Assembly (NCBI RefSeq): GCF_003943935.1
Contig: NZ_RJOB01000004.1
Location: forward strand, 130,769 to 194,768
Source of the DNA: Streptococcus mitis
Lineage (GTDB): Bacteria; Bacillota; Bacilli; Lactobacillales; Streptococcaceae
Length of the DNA stretch: 64,000 nt
Direction of reading: 5' to 3'
Position 1 is the stretch's first letter. Each line of letters opens with the position of its first letter. The position numbers were made by a program, and so were the translations under genes. The notes under the pieces are model-generated. The model made no database searches, had not been told where the DNA came from, and saw only the letters and a list, made by a program, of their open reading frames with translations. Of this stretch, positions 35,295 to 43,321 are shown one piece after another.

Positions 35295-35303
35295 TGGTAT
35301 AAT
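35295..35303 (+). promoter_or_regulatory. Extended -10 for a probable leaderless mRNA (ylxM)
   Basis: TTGGTATAAT with TATAAT at 35298-35303, and 7 nt before ATG 35311; no ribosome site. Confidence 0.65.
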
Positions 35304-35310
35304 AAAAGTT

Positions 35311-35643
35311 ATGGAAATTGAAAAAACCAATCGTATGAATGCGCTCTTTGAATTTTATGCGGCGCTTTTGACAGATAAGCAAATGAATTATATCGAGCTC
35401 TACTACGCTGATGATTACAGTCTTGCTGAGATTGCTGAAGAGTTCGGTGTCAGTCGTCAGGCTGTTTACGACAATATCAAGCGGACAGAAAAAATTCTGG
35501 AAGATTATGAGATGAAATTGCACATGTACTCGGACTACATTGTTCGCAGTCAGATTTTTGATCAGATTTTGGAGCGCTATCCCAAGGATGATTTTCTGCA
35601 GGAGCAGATAGAAATTTTAACAAGCATTGATAATAGAGAATAA
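35311..35643 (+). CDS. ylxM: YlxM, SRP-associated helix-turn-helix protein
   Basis: A 110-aa all-helical protein related to sigma-factor region 4, always found before ffh in Firmicutes. The HTH is [19 protein letters not shown] near residues 38-54. In streptococci YlxM associates with Ffh and 4.5S RNA and adjusts SRP GTPase activity. The mRNA may be leaderless, since TATAAT ends 7 nt before ATG 35311. ffh starts 11 nt after its stop codon with an AGAGGAAG ribosome site, so the pair forms an operon. Confidence 0.92.
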
Positions 35644-35654
35644 GAGGAAGAAAC

Positions 35655-37226
35655 ATGGCATTTGAAAGTTTAACAGAACGTTTACAGAACGTCTTTAAAA
35701 ATCTACGTAAAAAAGGAAAAATCTCAGAAGCTGATGTCCAAGAGGCAACTAAAGAGATTCGCTTGGCCTTGCTTGAGGCCGACGTTGCCTTACCTGTTGT
35801 AAAAGACTTTATCAAGAAAGTTCGTGAGCGTGCAGTCGGGCATGAGGTCATTGATACCCTTAATCCAGCGCAACAGATTATCAAAATCGTTGATGAGGAA
35901 CTGACAGCTGTTTTAGGTTCTGATACAGCAGAGATTATCAAGTCACCTAAGATTCCGACAATTATCATGATGGTTGGTTTGCAGGGGGCTGGTAAAACAA
36001 CTTTTGCTGGTAAATTGGCCAACAAACTCAAGAAAGAAGAAAATGCTCGTCCGTTGATGATTGCGGCGGATATCTATCGTCCAGCTGCCATTGACCAGCT
36101 TAAGACCTTGGGACAACAGATTGATGTACCAGTTTTTGCTCTAGGAACAGAAGTTCCAGCTGTGGAGATTGTACGTCAAGGTTTGGAACAAGCCCAAGCC
36201 AATCACAACGACTATGTCTTGATTGATACGGCAGGTCGTTTGCAGATTGATGAGCTTTTGATGAATGAGCTTCGTGACGTGAAAGCACTGGCGCAACCAA
36301 ATGAAATTCTGCTTGTCGTTGATGCCATGATTGGTCAGGAAGCGGCCAATGTTGCGCGTGAGTTCAATGATCAGTTGGAAGTGACTGGGGTTATCCTTAC
36401 TAAGATTGATGGGGATACTCGTGGTGGTGCGGCTTTATCTGTTCGTCACATTACTGGTAAACCAATCAAGTTCACTGGTACAGGTGAAAAGATTACGGAC
36501 ATTGAAACCTTCCACCCAGACCGTATGTCTAGCCGTATCCTTGGCATGGGAGATATGCTCACTCTGATTGAGAAAGCTTCTCAAGAATACGATGAGCAAA
36601 AAGCCCTTGAAATGGCTGAGAAGATGCGGGAGAACACCTTTGATTTCAATGATTTCATCGATCAGTTGGATCAGGTGCAAAACATGGGACCAATGGAAGA
36701 CTTGCTCAAGATGATTCCAGGTATGGCCAACAATCCAGCCCTTCAAAATATGAAGGTGGATGAGCGTCAGATTGCGCGCAAACGTGCCATTGTGTCTTCT
36801 ATGACGCCTGAAGAGCGTGAAAATCCAGATTTGTTAAATCCAAGCCGTCGCCGTCGTATCGCTGCAGGTTCTGGAAATACCTTTGTCGAAGTTAATAAAT
36901 TCATCAAAGACTTTAACCAAGCTAAACAGCTTATGCAGGGTGTTATGTCTGGTGATATGAACAAGATGATGAAGCAAATGGGAATCAATCCAAACAACCT
37001 TCCTAAAAATATGCCAAATATGGGAGGAATGGATATGTCTGCCCTTGAAGGAATGATGGGACAAGGTGGTATGCCTGACTTGTCAGCTCTTGGTGGAGCA
37101 GGAATGCCAGATATGAGCCAGATATTTGGTGGCGGACTCAAAGGTAAAATCGGTGAATTTGCCATGAAACAGTCCATGAAACGCATGGCGAATAAAATGA
37201 AGAAAGCGAAGAAGAAACGTAAGTAA
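35655..37226 (+). CDS. ffh: Signal recognition particle protein Ffh
   Basis: A 523-aa GTPase that binds signal sequences of nascent membrane proteins with 4.5S RNA and targets ribosomes to FtsY. Domains in order: N helical bundle (1-100); G domain with P-loop GLQGAGKTTFAGKLA near residue 105, DTAGRLQ, and TKIDGDTRGG; M domain from about 300. The M domain has Met-rich helices and the SRRRRIAAGSG RNA-binding segment. The tail is long and rich in Gly and Met (MGGMDMSALEGMMGQGGM), longer than in E. coli but usual in streptococci. It is the second gene after ylxM; a terminator follows. Confidence 0.97.
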   Translation: MAFESLTERLQNVFKNLRKKGKISEADVQEATKEIRLALLEADVALPVVKDFIKKVRERAVGHEVIDTLNPAQQIIKIVDEELTAVLGSDTAEIIKSPKIPTIIMMVGLQGAGKTTFAGKLANKLKKEENARPLMIAADIYRPAAIDQLKTLGQQIDVPVFALGTEVPAVEIVRQGLEQAQANHNDYVLIDTAGRLQIDELLMNELRDVKALAQPNEILLVVDAMIGQEAANVAREFNDQLEVTGVILTKIDGDTRGGAALSVRHITGKPIKFTGTGEKITDIETFHPDRMSSRILGMGDMLTLIEKASQEYDEQKALEMAEKMRENTFDFNDFIDQLDQVQNMGPMEDLLKMIPGMANNPALQNMKVDERQIARKRAIVSSMTPEERENPDLLNPSRRRRIAAGSGNTFVEVNKFIKDFNQAKQLMQGVMSGDMNKMMKQMGINPNNLPKNMPNMGGMDMSALEGMMGQGGMPDLSALGGAGMPDMSQIFGGGLKGKIGEFAMKQSMKRMANKMKKAKKKRK

Positions 37227-37230
37227 GACA

Positions 37231-37258
37231 AAGGAAGGCCGCAGGGCTTTCCTTTTTT
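37231..37258 (+). terminator. Terminator after ffh
   Basis: AAGGAAGGCC, GCA loop, GGGCTTTCCTTTTTT. Confidence 0.88.
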
Positions 37259-37269
37259 GGAAAGAAGAA

Positions 37270-37308
37270 AAATGAGCACTTCAGTAATTGGAAATGCTCG
37301 TTTTTTGA
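37270..37308. terminator. Repeated hairpin, likely terminator between ffh and uraA
   Basis: AATGAGCACTTCAGTAATTGG and GAAATGCTCGTTTTTT form a stem; a near-identical unit recurs at 41252-41290. Confidence 0.6.
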
Positions 37309-37321
37309 TATGTTTAGATTC

Positions 37322-38605
37322 TTAGTCTTTATTTTCGTATGGCAAGATCAAGTTCAAGATGATTCCTGTCATGGCTGATAGGGCAGTTCCTGAAAGGGTA
37401 ACTGGACCAAGTTTAAGGATAGCCCCTCCAAGTCCAAGGACTAACATAGCACTTGCGATGATGAGGTTACGCATTTGAGCGAAATCAACACGTTCTTTAA
37501 TCAAGACTTTTAAACCGTTGCTGGCGATAACTCCATAGAGAAGGATTGACATACCACCAAGAACAGCGTTTGGAATAGTTGAAATCAAGGCAGTGAATTT
37601 ACCAAGGAAGCTAAGGGCAATCGCGATAAAGGCAGCGTTACGGATAACTGAGACAGAAGCGATACGAGTCATACCGATAACCCCTGTATTTTCTCCGTAA
37701 GTTGTATTGGCTGGTCCACCTAAGAAGGCAGATACAGAAGTTGCGATACCATCACCAAGAAGAGTACGGTGAAGACCTGGTTCTCTCAAGAATTGACGGC
37801 CACAGATTTGACCCAAAACAGTATGGTCTCCGATATGTTCAGAAATTGTTACGATAGCGATTGGCAAGATAGCAATCGTTTCTGGACCAAAGTAAAGATT
37901 GTATTCTTTAAAGGCACCACCAGTGCTAAATGGCAAGTAGAAACTAGGAATTTCAAACCAGTCAGCTTTAAGAACGGGTGTAAAGTCAACTAGCCCAAGA
38001 GCTAGAGCGAAGAGGTAACCACCGATAATGGCAAAGAGGAACGGAATGATTCGTAGGAAACCTTTTCCTTTTGTATTGATAAAGGCAGCAATCAAGAAAG
38101 TAACAACCGCTACAAGAGCATTTTTCCAATTTCCGTCCGCTACAAGACCAGCGTTAGTAACTGCTGAACCTGCAAGCCCAAGACCGATAACGATGATCAT
38201 AGGACCAATAATGATTGGTGGTAAGAGTTTATCAATCCATTTTGTACCCGCAAAACGAACACTTGCAGCCACAAGCACATAGATAAAACCTGTAAGGATA
38301 ACCCCTGTTTGTGCAGCTGATACATCCCCTCCTAGTTCCTTCATAGCTAGGGACATAGCTGTGATAAAGGCAAATGAAGAACCTAGATAAACTGGAACTT
38401 TAAAACCAGTTGAAATCATGTAGATGAGTGTTCCAACACCTGAAGCAAAAAGGGCAACAGATACAGGCATTCCCAAAATCAATGGTACCAATATGGTCGC
38501 CCCAAACATGGCGAAAACGTGTTGGAAACTAAGTAGAATTCCTTTTCCAGCCGAAGGACGTTGGTCAACGTCTAGTAACAAATCAACAGTTGATTCTTGT
38601 TTCAT
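37322..38605 (-). CDS. uraA: Uracil permease (UraA/NCS2)
   Basis: A 427-aa nucleobase:proton symporter of the NCS2 family with about 14 membrane segments. The start is at ATG 38605 (MKQESTVDLLLDVDQRP) with AGTGAGG upstream. The QHVFAMFGATILVP opening and TYGENTGVIGMTRIASV with the central Glu are the family motifs; the same region in xanthine permeases differs. It is preceded by an attenuator leader with a short coding frame (see other entries), so expression is probably controlled by transcription termination. It converges with ffh at its 3' end. Confidence 0.93.
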   Translation of the reverse strand: MKQESTVDLLLDVDQRPSAGKGILLSFQHVFAMFGATILVPLILGMPVSVALFASGVGTLIYMISTGFKVPVYLGSSFAFITAMSLAMKELGGDVSAAQTGVILTGFIYVLVAASVRFAGTKWIDKLLPPIIIGPMIIVIGLGLAGSAVTNAGLVADGNWKNALVAVVTFLIAAFINTKGKGFLRIIPFLFAIIGGYLFALALGLVDFTPVLKADWFEIPSFYLPFSTGGAFKEYNLYFGPETIAILPIAIVTISEHIGDHTVLGQICGRQFLREPGLHRTLLGDGIATSVSAFLGGPANTTYGENTGVIGMTRIASVSVIRNAAFIAIALSFLGKFTALISTIPNAVLGGMSILLYGVIASNGLKVLIKERVDFAQMRNLIIASAMLVLGLGGAILKLGPVTLSGTALSAMTGIILNLILPYENKD

Positions 38606-38627
38606 ATAAACCTCACTTTTGGGCATC

Positions 38628-38663
38628 AAAAAAGAGCCCATTATTTTACAGCAATAGGCCCTC
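38628..38663 (-). terminator. Attenuator terminator in the uraA leader
   Basis: On the minus strand GAGGGCCTATT pairs with AATGGGCTC and is followed by TTTTTT; it lies between the leader frame and the uraA ribosome site, so full termination would silence uraA. Confidence 0.75.
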
Positions 38664-38684
38664 AGAGTAAGACTTCTTTAAAAT

Positions 38685-38741
38685 CTAGACTTTAAAGAGT
38701 TTCAAATATTTCTGCGTCTTCGTCACCTCACGGGATGACAT
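38685..38741 (-). CDS. Possible uraA leader peptide, 18 aa
   Basis: The frame MSSREVTKTQKYLKLFKV begins at ATG 38741 on the minus strand. AAAGG ends 6 nt before it, good spacing for translation. It ends with TAG at 38685-38687, right where a hairpin (ACTCTTTAAAG with TTTTAAAGAAGT) would begin. The attenuator follows 20 nt later. The peptide has no run of one amino acid, which distinguishes it from Leu or Trp leaders. Coupling of translation to transcription, as in E. coli pyrBI, is one possibility. I did not check whether this frame is conserved in other streptococci; without that, chance cannot be excluded. Confidence 0.5.
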   Translation of the reverse strand: MSSREVTKTQKYLKLFKV

Positions 38742-38761
38742 TAAAAACCTTTGCTTGTGAT

Positions 38762-38790
38762 AGTATAGCAAAAATTACAAACTTTGTAAA
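38762..38790 (-). promoter_or_regulatory. uraA promoter
   Basis: On the minus strand TTTACA (38790-38785), 17-nt spacer, TATACT (38767-38762); start of transcription is expected near 38755. Confidence 0.75.
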
Positions 38791-38809
38791 TATTTTTTTA
38801 CTAAAAAGA

Positions 38810-39523
38810 TTAAAGCGGGCGTTTATTTGGCATGCCAGCCTTACGTGGATATTTATTTGGCGTTTCTTTTTTCTTTTCTACCACTGTGATGTAGCGCGGA
38901 TCTCCATTTGGTAGGGCGTAACTGAGATTGTCTTCGACCTTACTGAAGAGGAGATTGAGGGCATTCTTGGCTTCTAACAACTCCTCAGGCGCATTGCTGG
39001 CCTTGAGTGCCAATAGTTTGCCACCAACTTTAAGGTAAGGGATAGTCAATTCAGACAAGACCTGCATGCGGGCAACCGCACGAGCTGTTACAAAATCATA
39101 TTGAGCACGGAAGTTCTTGTCTTGGGCAAAATCTTCAGCACGCCCATGGTAGAAATGGACGCCGTCCAAATTCAGCTCCTGAGCCAACAGTTGGAGGAAG
39201 TTGATGCGCTTATTTAGCGAGTCAATAATAGTCACATCTAGCTGAGGATAAAGGATTTTCATCGGAAGGCTGGGAAATCCTGCCCCAGCCCCGATATCAA
39301 GCAGTTTGATATTTTCATTGGGAATCAAGCCTTGCAGAATAGGTGCAATCGAATCGTAAAAATGTTTGAGATAAACTTCATCCTTGTCCGTAATGGCTGT
39401 TAAATTAATCTTTTCATTCCACTCGACCAAGAGTTCAAAATAACGATCAAATTGTTCTTTTTGCTGGTCCGAAAGTGGAAGGTTTTGCTCGGCAAGCAAA
39501 TTGTAAAATGTTTCTGGTTTCAT
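38810..39523 (-). CDS. rsmG: 16S rRNA (guanine-527-N7)-methyltransferase RsmG
   Basis: A 237-aa SAM-dependent enzyme that methylates G527 of 16S rRNA; its loss gives low-level streptomycin resistance. I start it at ATG 39523 ([18 protein letters not shown]) with GAAGGAAAA; the frame extends to 39547 without a better site. The SAM motif [17 protein letters not shown] is near residue 72, and the later [12 protein letters not shown] and GGKLLALK are conserved. Old name gidB. It is divergent from lemA, with the promoters of both between. Confidence 0.95.
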   Translation of the reverse strand: MKPETFYNLLAEQNLPLSDQQKEQFDRYFELLVEWNEKINLTAITDKDEVYLKHFYDSIAPILQGLIPNENIKLLDIGAGAGFPSLPMKILYPQLDVTIIDSLNKRINFLQLLAQELNLDGVHFYHGRAEDFAQDKNFRAQYDFVTARAVARMQVLSELTIPYLKVGGKLLALKASNAPEELLEAKNALNLLFSKVEDNLSYALPNGDPRYITVVEKKKETPNKYPRKAGMPNKRPL

Positions 39524-39616
39524 AGTGTTTTCCTTCTTTAGTATCATCTTATTTTACCACAATCATTAAAAATTTGATATACTGGTACTAATCTAAAAGT
39601 AGAAAGGACTTATATC

Positions 39617-40177
39617 ATGACTTGGATTATTCTAGGAGTGTTAGCTCTTGTTGTTATTTTTGTGATTGTTAGCTATAACGGTTTGGTTAAAAATCGTATG
39701 CAAACAAAGGAGGCTTGGAGCCAGATTGATGTTCAGTTGAAACGTCGAAATGATCTCTTGCCAAACTTGATTGAGACTGTAAAAGGTTACGCTAAATATG
39801 AAGGTTCTACCCTTGAAAAGGTGGCAGAACTACGTAACCAAGTGGCGGCAGCGACGTCACCAGCAGAAGCTATGAAAGCTAGTGATGCCCTCACTCGTCA
39901 GGTTTCAGGTATTTTTGCAGTTGCAGAAAGCTATCCAGACTTGAAAGCTAGTGCCAACTTTGTTAAATTGCAAGAGGAGTTGACAAACACAGAAAATAAA
40001 ATTTCTTACTCTCGTCAACTCTATAACAGTGTTGTCAGCAACTACAATGTAAAATTAGAAACTTTCCCAAGCAATATTATCGCTGGAATGTTTGGATTTA
40101 AAGCAGCAGATTTCCTTCAAACACCAGAAGAAGAAAAGGCAGTTCCTAAAGTTGATTTTAGCGGTTTAGGTGACTAA
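39617..40177 (+). CDS. LemA family membrane protein
   Basis: A 186-aa protein with a single N-terminal membrane helix ([18 protein letters not shown]) and an otherwise coiled, helical extracytoplasmic or cytosolic domain. The segment [20 protein letters not shown] and the [13 protein letters not shown] and [13 protein letters not shown] motifs are diagnostic of LemA. The biological role is not well known. It is followed 1 nt later by htpX, a pairing conserved in many bacteria, which suggests a link with membrane-protein quality control. Confidence 0.92.
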   Translation: MTWIILGVLALVVIFVIVSYNGLVKNRMQTKEAWSQIDVQLKRRNDLLPNLIETVKGYAKYEGSTLEKVAELRNQVAAATSPAEAMKASDALTRQVSGIFAVAESYPDLKASANFVKLQEELTNTENKISYSRQLYNSVVSNYNVKLETFPSNIIAGMFGFKAADFLQTPEEEKAVPKVDFSGLGD

Positions 40178-40178
40178 G

Positions 40179-41078
40179 ATGTTGTTTGATCAAATTGCAA
40201 GCAATAAACGAAAAACCTGGATTTTGTTGCTGGTATTTTTCCTACTCTTAGCTCTGGTTGGCTATGCGGTTGGTTACCTCTTTATGCGATCTGGGCTTGG
40301 TGGTTTGATTATCGCACTGATTATTGGCTTTATCTATGCCTTGTCCATGATTTTTCAATCGACAGAGATTGTCATGTCCATGAACGGGGCGCGTGAGGTT
40401 GATGAGCAAACGGCACCAGACCTCTACCATGTAGTAGAAGATATGGCTATGGTGGCTCAGATTCCTATGCCCCGTGTTTTCATCATTGATGATTCAGCCT
40501 TAAATGCCTTTGCGACAGGTTCTAACCCTCAAAACGCAGCGGTTGCTGCGACTTCAGGTCTCCTAGCTATCATGAATCGCGAAGAACTAGAAGCTGTTAT
40601 GGGACATGAGGTTAGTCACATTCGTAATTACGATATCCGTATTTCGACTATTGCTGTTGCCCTTGCCAGTGCCATTACCATGCTTTCTAGTATGGCTGGT
40701 CGTATGATGTGGTGGGGTGGGGCAGGTCGCAGACGAAGTGACGATGACCGAGATGGAAATGGCTTAGAAATCATTATGCTTGTGGTTTCTCTACTAGCTA
40801 TTGTGCTGGCACCTCTTGCTGCAACCTTGGTGCAACTAGCTATTTCTCGTCAGAGGGAATTCCTAGCTGATGCTTCCAGTGTCGAGTTGACACGCAATCC
40901 TCAAGGAATGATTAATGCCCTACGTAAGCTGGATAATAGCGAGCCGATGCATCACCATGTCGATGATGCCAGTAGTGCACTTTATATCAATGATCCCAAG
41001 AAAGGTGGAGGGTTCCAAAAACTCTTTTATACTCACCCACCTATCTCGGAACGGATTGAACGTTTAAAACATATGTAA
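40179..41078 (+). CDS. htpX: Membrane zinc metalloprotease HtpX
   Basis: A 299-aa M48 metalloprotease in the membrane that degrades misfolded membrane proteins. The zinc site HEVSH is at residues 143-147 with a downstream Glu ([12 protein letters not shown]). Membrane segments are near residues 15-35, 40-60, 155-175 and 185-210. I start at ATG 40179, two bases after the lemA stop; an earlier GTG at 40170 is in frame but lies inside lemA. Coupled translation with lemA is likely. A BOX element begins at 41078, overlapping the last base of the stop codon. Confidence 0.95.
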   Translation: MLFDQIASNKRKTWILLLVFFLLLALVGYAVGYLFMRSGLGGLIIALIIGFIYALSMIFQSTEIVMSMNGAREVDEQTAPDLYHVVEDMAMVAQIPMPRVFIIDDSALNAFATGSNPQNAAVAATSGLLAIMNREELEAVMGHEVSHIRNYDIRISTIAVALASAITMLSSMAGRMMWWGGAGRRRSDDDRDGNGLEIIMLVVSLLAIVLAPLAATLVQLAISRQREFLADASSVELTRNPQGMINALRKLDNSEPMHHHVDDASSALYINDPKKGGGFQKLFYTHPPISERIERLKHM

Positions 41079-41229
41079 TACTCTTCGAAAATCAAATTCA
41101 AACCGTGTCAACGTCGCCTTGCCGTGTATATGTTACTGACCTTCGTCAGTTCTATCTACAACCTCAAAGCAGTGCTTTGAGCAACCTACAGCTAGTTTCC
41201 TAGTTTGCTCTTTGATTTTCATTGAGTAT
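41078..41229 (-). repeat. BOX element, copy 2 (C-B-A, complete)
   Basis: 152 bp starting ATACTCTTCGAAAATC and ending GATTTTCATTGAGTAT. A middle boxB contains CTACAACCTCAAAGCAGTGCT, and a hairpin segment ACTGACCTTCGTCAGT is present. This is the only three-module copy in the window. Confidence 0.9.
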
Positions 41230-41251
41230 AAAAATGTGACTATACAATCTT

Positions 41252-41290
41252 AAAAAATGAGCATTCTCGTAGTTGGAGATGCTCATTTTC
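41252..41290. terminator. Repeated hairpin, second copy
   Basis: AAAAAATGAGCATTCTC, GTAGTTG loop, GAGATGCTCATTTT; matches the unit at 37270-37308. Confidence 0.6.
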
Positions 41291-41526
41291 TTATATAAGG
41301 AACTCAAAAATCAGTTTGCTACGATACAACTTAGAATTTCTTTAGGAAACTTCGTTCAGAACACATGATATATCAAAGAAGAATCTAGAATCTATGCAAA
41401 ATGTAAGATGGCAACTGATCTCGTTTTTCGCAAATTAGAGAATATTTTTGGTGAGCTCAGAGTGTGTGTCAGAGACAACTAGGCCAGCGTATTAGAGATA
41501 GAACTCATTTTCATGAGTATGGATTT
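41291..41526. other. Gene-free stretch, probable decayed DNA
   Basis: No sustained frame. A segment near 41406 reads ATDLVFRKLENIFGELRVCVRDN in one frame and might be a transposase fragment, but I could not place it. Confidence 0.3.
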
Positions 41527-41634
41527 TATAGTAATTTAGATCTATAACGGTATATCATAATTGCTAAAACATTTCTAGAAATTAATTTGACTTTCCCAAT
41601 CGATTTGTTCACATCTTATTTCAATCCACTATAC
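41527..41634. repeat. Small MITE, copy 2
   Basis: About 108 bp, from TATAGTAATTTAGATCTA to TTATTTCAATCCACTATA, opposite in orientation to copy 1 at 6164-6264. The internal block ACATTTCTAGAAA with TTGACTTTC and TTGTTCACATCTTATTTCAATCCACT is nearly identical to that copy. Confidence 0.65.
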
Positions 41635-41673
41635 AAAATTGTCCAAGAATTCAATCTACAAATTAGCTATTCA

Positions 41674-41733
41674 AAAAACGCACAGTGATTTCAGCCTTAT
41701 TGTGAGAGAAGCTGGAATCACTGTGTGCTTTTT
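41674..41733. terminator. Terminator of rlmB (bidirectional hairpin)
   Basis: ACGCACAGTGATTTCAGC pairs with GCTGGAATCACTGTGTGC, flanked by A and T runs; on the minus strand the stem is followed by GTTTTTT. Confidence 0.8.
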
Positions 41734-41762
41734 ATTAGAAGTTGGTTTTTGTCCAGCCTCTT

Positions 41763-42491
41763 TTATAGTCTATTTCGGAAAACTTCATACATAAGAATGG
41801 CTGCAGCAACACTGGCATTGAGGCTTTGAACATGTCCATTCATCGGAATGGTAATCATTTCATCGACCTGTTTTTTAATGTTGCTAGAGATGCCTTTCCC
41901 TTCATTTCCGATGATGAGGGCGATTTTCCCTTTTGTATTCCACTTGTGGCAAGGAGTACCGTTCATATCCGTTCCAAAGGTCCAGAAACCTTCATCCTTG
42001 AGTTTATCTAGAGTTTGGCTCAGATTGGTCACTCGGGCAATTGGAACGTGTTCAATAGCACCTGTGGCCGTTTTGGCAACGACAGGAGTAACTCCGACAG
42101 CACGGTGCTTGGGAATGATGACACCTGAAACGTTGGTCGCATCAGCTGTTCTCAAGATTGAACCTAGATTATGAGGGTCAGTTAAGCCATCCAGAATCAA
42201 TAGAAGTGGATTTTCTTCTTGACGTGTTTTGGCAAGGATGTGTTCTAATTCGCTATAGGCAAATTCAGACACTCGTAGAACAAAACCTTGATGGACAGCA
42301 CCTTCAGTCATCTCAGAGAGGGATTTTTTTGAAGTCCAAGAAATGGAGACTTTCTTTTCTGTAGCCAGTTCTTTGACTTTCTCAACATTCTTACCTCGGA
42401 GATCTTCTTGTAGGTAGAGTTTGTTTCCAGTATTTGCAAGGAGGGCTTCGGTAACGGCGTGGACGCCATAGACAATATCATTTGTTTTCAT
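41763..42491 (-). CDS. rlmB: 23S rRNA 2'-O-methyltransferase, SpoU/TrmH family (RlmB-like)
   Basis: A 242-aa SPOUT methyltransferase; RlmB methylates G2251 of 23S rRNA. The start is ATG 42491 (MKTNDIVYGVHAVTEALL). The SpoU motifs are visible: LDGLTDPHNLGSILRTAD (motif 1), IIGNEGKGIS (motif 2) and IPMNGHVQSLNASVAAAILM (motif 3), which build the trefoil knot. The start codon lies 6 nt after a TATAAT box with TGT extension; AGAGG is present but directly next to the ATG, too close to work as a ribosome site. Thus a leaderless mRNA is likely. Exact target is inferred from the family, not proven. Confidence 0.9.
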   Translation of the reverse strand: MKTNDIVYGVHAVTEALLANTGNKLYLQEDLRGKNVEKVKELATEKKVSISWTSKKSLSEMTEGAVHQGFVLRVSEFAYSELEHILAKTRQEENPLLLILDGLTDPHNLGSILRTADATNVSGVIIPKHRAVGVTPVVAKTATGAIEHVPIARVTNLSQTLDKLKDEGFWTFGTDMNGTPCHKWNTKGKIALIIGNEGKGISSNIKKQVDEMITIPMNGHVQSLNASVAAAILMYEVFRNRL

Positions 42492-42497
42492 GCCTCT

Positions 42498-42506
42498 ATT
42501 ATAACA
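42498..42506 (-). promoter_or_regulatory. Extended -10 for a probable leaderless mRNA (rlmB)
   Basis: On the minus strand TGTTATAAT ends at 42498, and 6 nt separate it from the ATG at 42491. It lies right behind the def terminator. Confidence 0.65.
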
Positions 42507-42532
42507 CAAAACCCCGTCTTGCAACGGGATTT
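42507..42532 (-). terminator. Terminator of def
   Basis: On the minus strand ATCCCGT, a short loop, ACGGGGTTTTG; it sits between the def stop codon and the rlmB -10. Confidence 0.8.
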
Positions 42533-42535
42533 TCT

Positions 42536-43147
42536 TTATTCTAGAATTAGTAAACCATCTTTAACCGCAAATGGGTCTTTTTCATTGATACGATCGTAAA
42601 ACATGATTCCGTTAATGTGGTCAATTTCATGTTGAACAACAATGGAGTTATAACCTTTAAGTTTGATACGGTGTTTTTCTCCATCTTTGTCAAAGTAGTC
42701 AACAGTAACGCGAGCATGGCGAATTACATAGCCAGGCACGTTACGGTCAACAGACAGGCAACCTTCTCCTTCGCCAAGAGCAGCGTCTTGAACAGAGTGA
42801 GAGACGATTTTTGGATTGTACATAATGGCTTGCAAATCGTAGGCTTCCTCTGGAGTTTCTCCTTCTTCAACAATATTTGGCACTAAAACAGCGATAATGC
42901 GTTTGGAGATATCCAATTGAGGAGCAGCCAGTCCAACCCCACCTCGTAGCCCCATTTTTTCAGCCATGACAGGATCTTGGGAATGTTTGAGGAATTGCAT
43001 CATTTTTTCGCCAAGGATAATTTCCTGGTCAGATAGAGGGAAAGTAACTTCCTCAGCAACCGCGCGTAGAGTCGGGTTCCCTTCGCGGATAATATCGTTC
43101 ATATCAATTAAGTGAGCAGCTTTTGTAATACGTTCTATAGCAGACAT
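42536..43147 (-). CDS. def: Peptide deformylase
   Basis: A 203-aa metallohydrolase that removes the formyl group from nascent proteins. All three motifs are present: GVGLAAPQ (residues 70-77), EGCLSV with the metal Cys130, and QHEIDH with His173 and His177 flanking the catalytic Glu. The length and insertions match the type II enzymes of Gram-positive bacteria. Start at ATG 43147 with GAAAGGAGAG. It is monocistronic with its own terminator. Known target of actinonin. Confidence 0.97.
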   Translation of the reverse strand: MSAIERITKAAHLIDMNDIIREGNPTLRAVAEEVTFPLSDQEIILGEKMMQFLKHSQDPVMAEKMGLRGGVGLAAPQLDISKRIIAVLVPNIVEEGETPEEAYDLQAIMYNPKIVSHSVQDAALGEGEGCLSVDRNVPGYVIRHARVTVDYFDKDGEKHRIKLKGYNSIVVQHEIDHINGIMFYDRINEKDPFAVKDGLLILE

Positions 43148-43266
43148 TTTCTCTCCTTTCATTACCTCTACATGATATCACAAAATGACAAGGATTGAAA
43201 GTATTACAGCCTTTAGGATTTACAGAAAATAGATAGGAAGTTCAATTCAATTGTGAAAGAAATACT

Positions 43267-43277
43267 TATCTGTGATA
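43267..43277 (+). promoter_or_regulatory. Extended -10 of the CapA-like gene
   Basis: TGTGATATAAT upstream of the GGGAG ribosome site. Confidence 0.6.
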
Positions 43278-43321
43278 TAATAAAAAGAAAAGGCTTGCAT
43301 AAGAAAGTAGGGAGAATAAAG

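Noticed and set aside
38606..38760. Purine riboswitch or classic PyrR site at uraA
   Set aside because: The conserved purine core and the PyrR anti-antiterminator loop consensus, as I remember them, are absent; left as an unassigned attenuator leader.
41406..41526. Transposase fragment between BOX 2 and MITE copy 2
   Set aside because: One frame has a suggestive ATDLVFRKLENIFGE, but there is no family match I trust.
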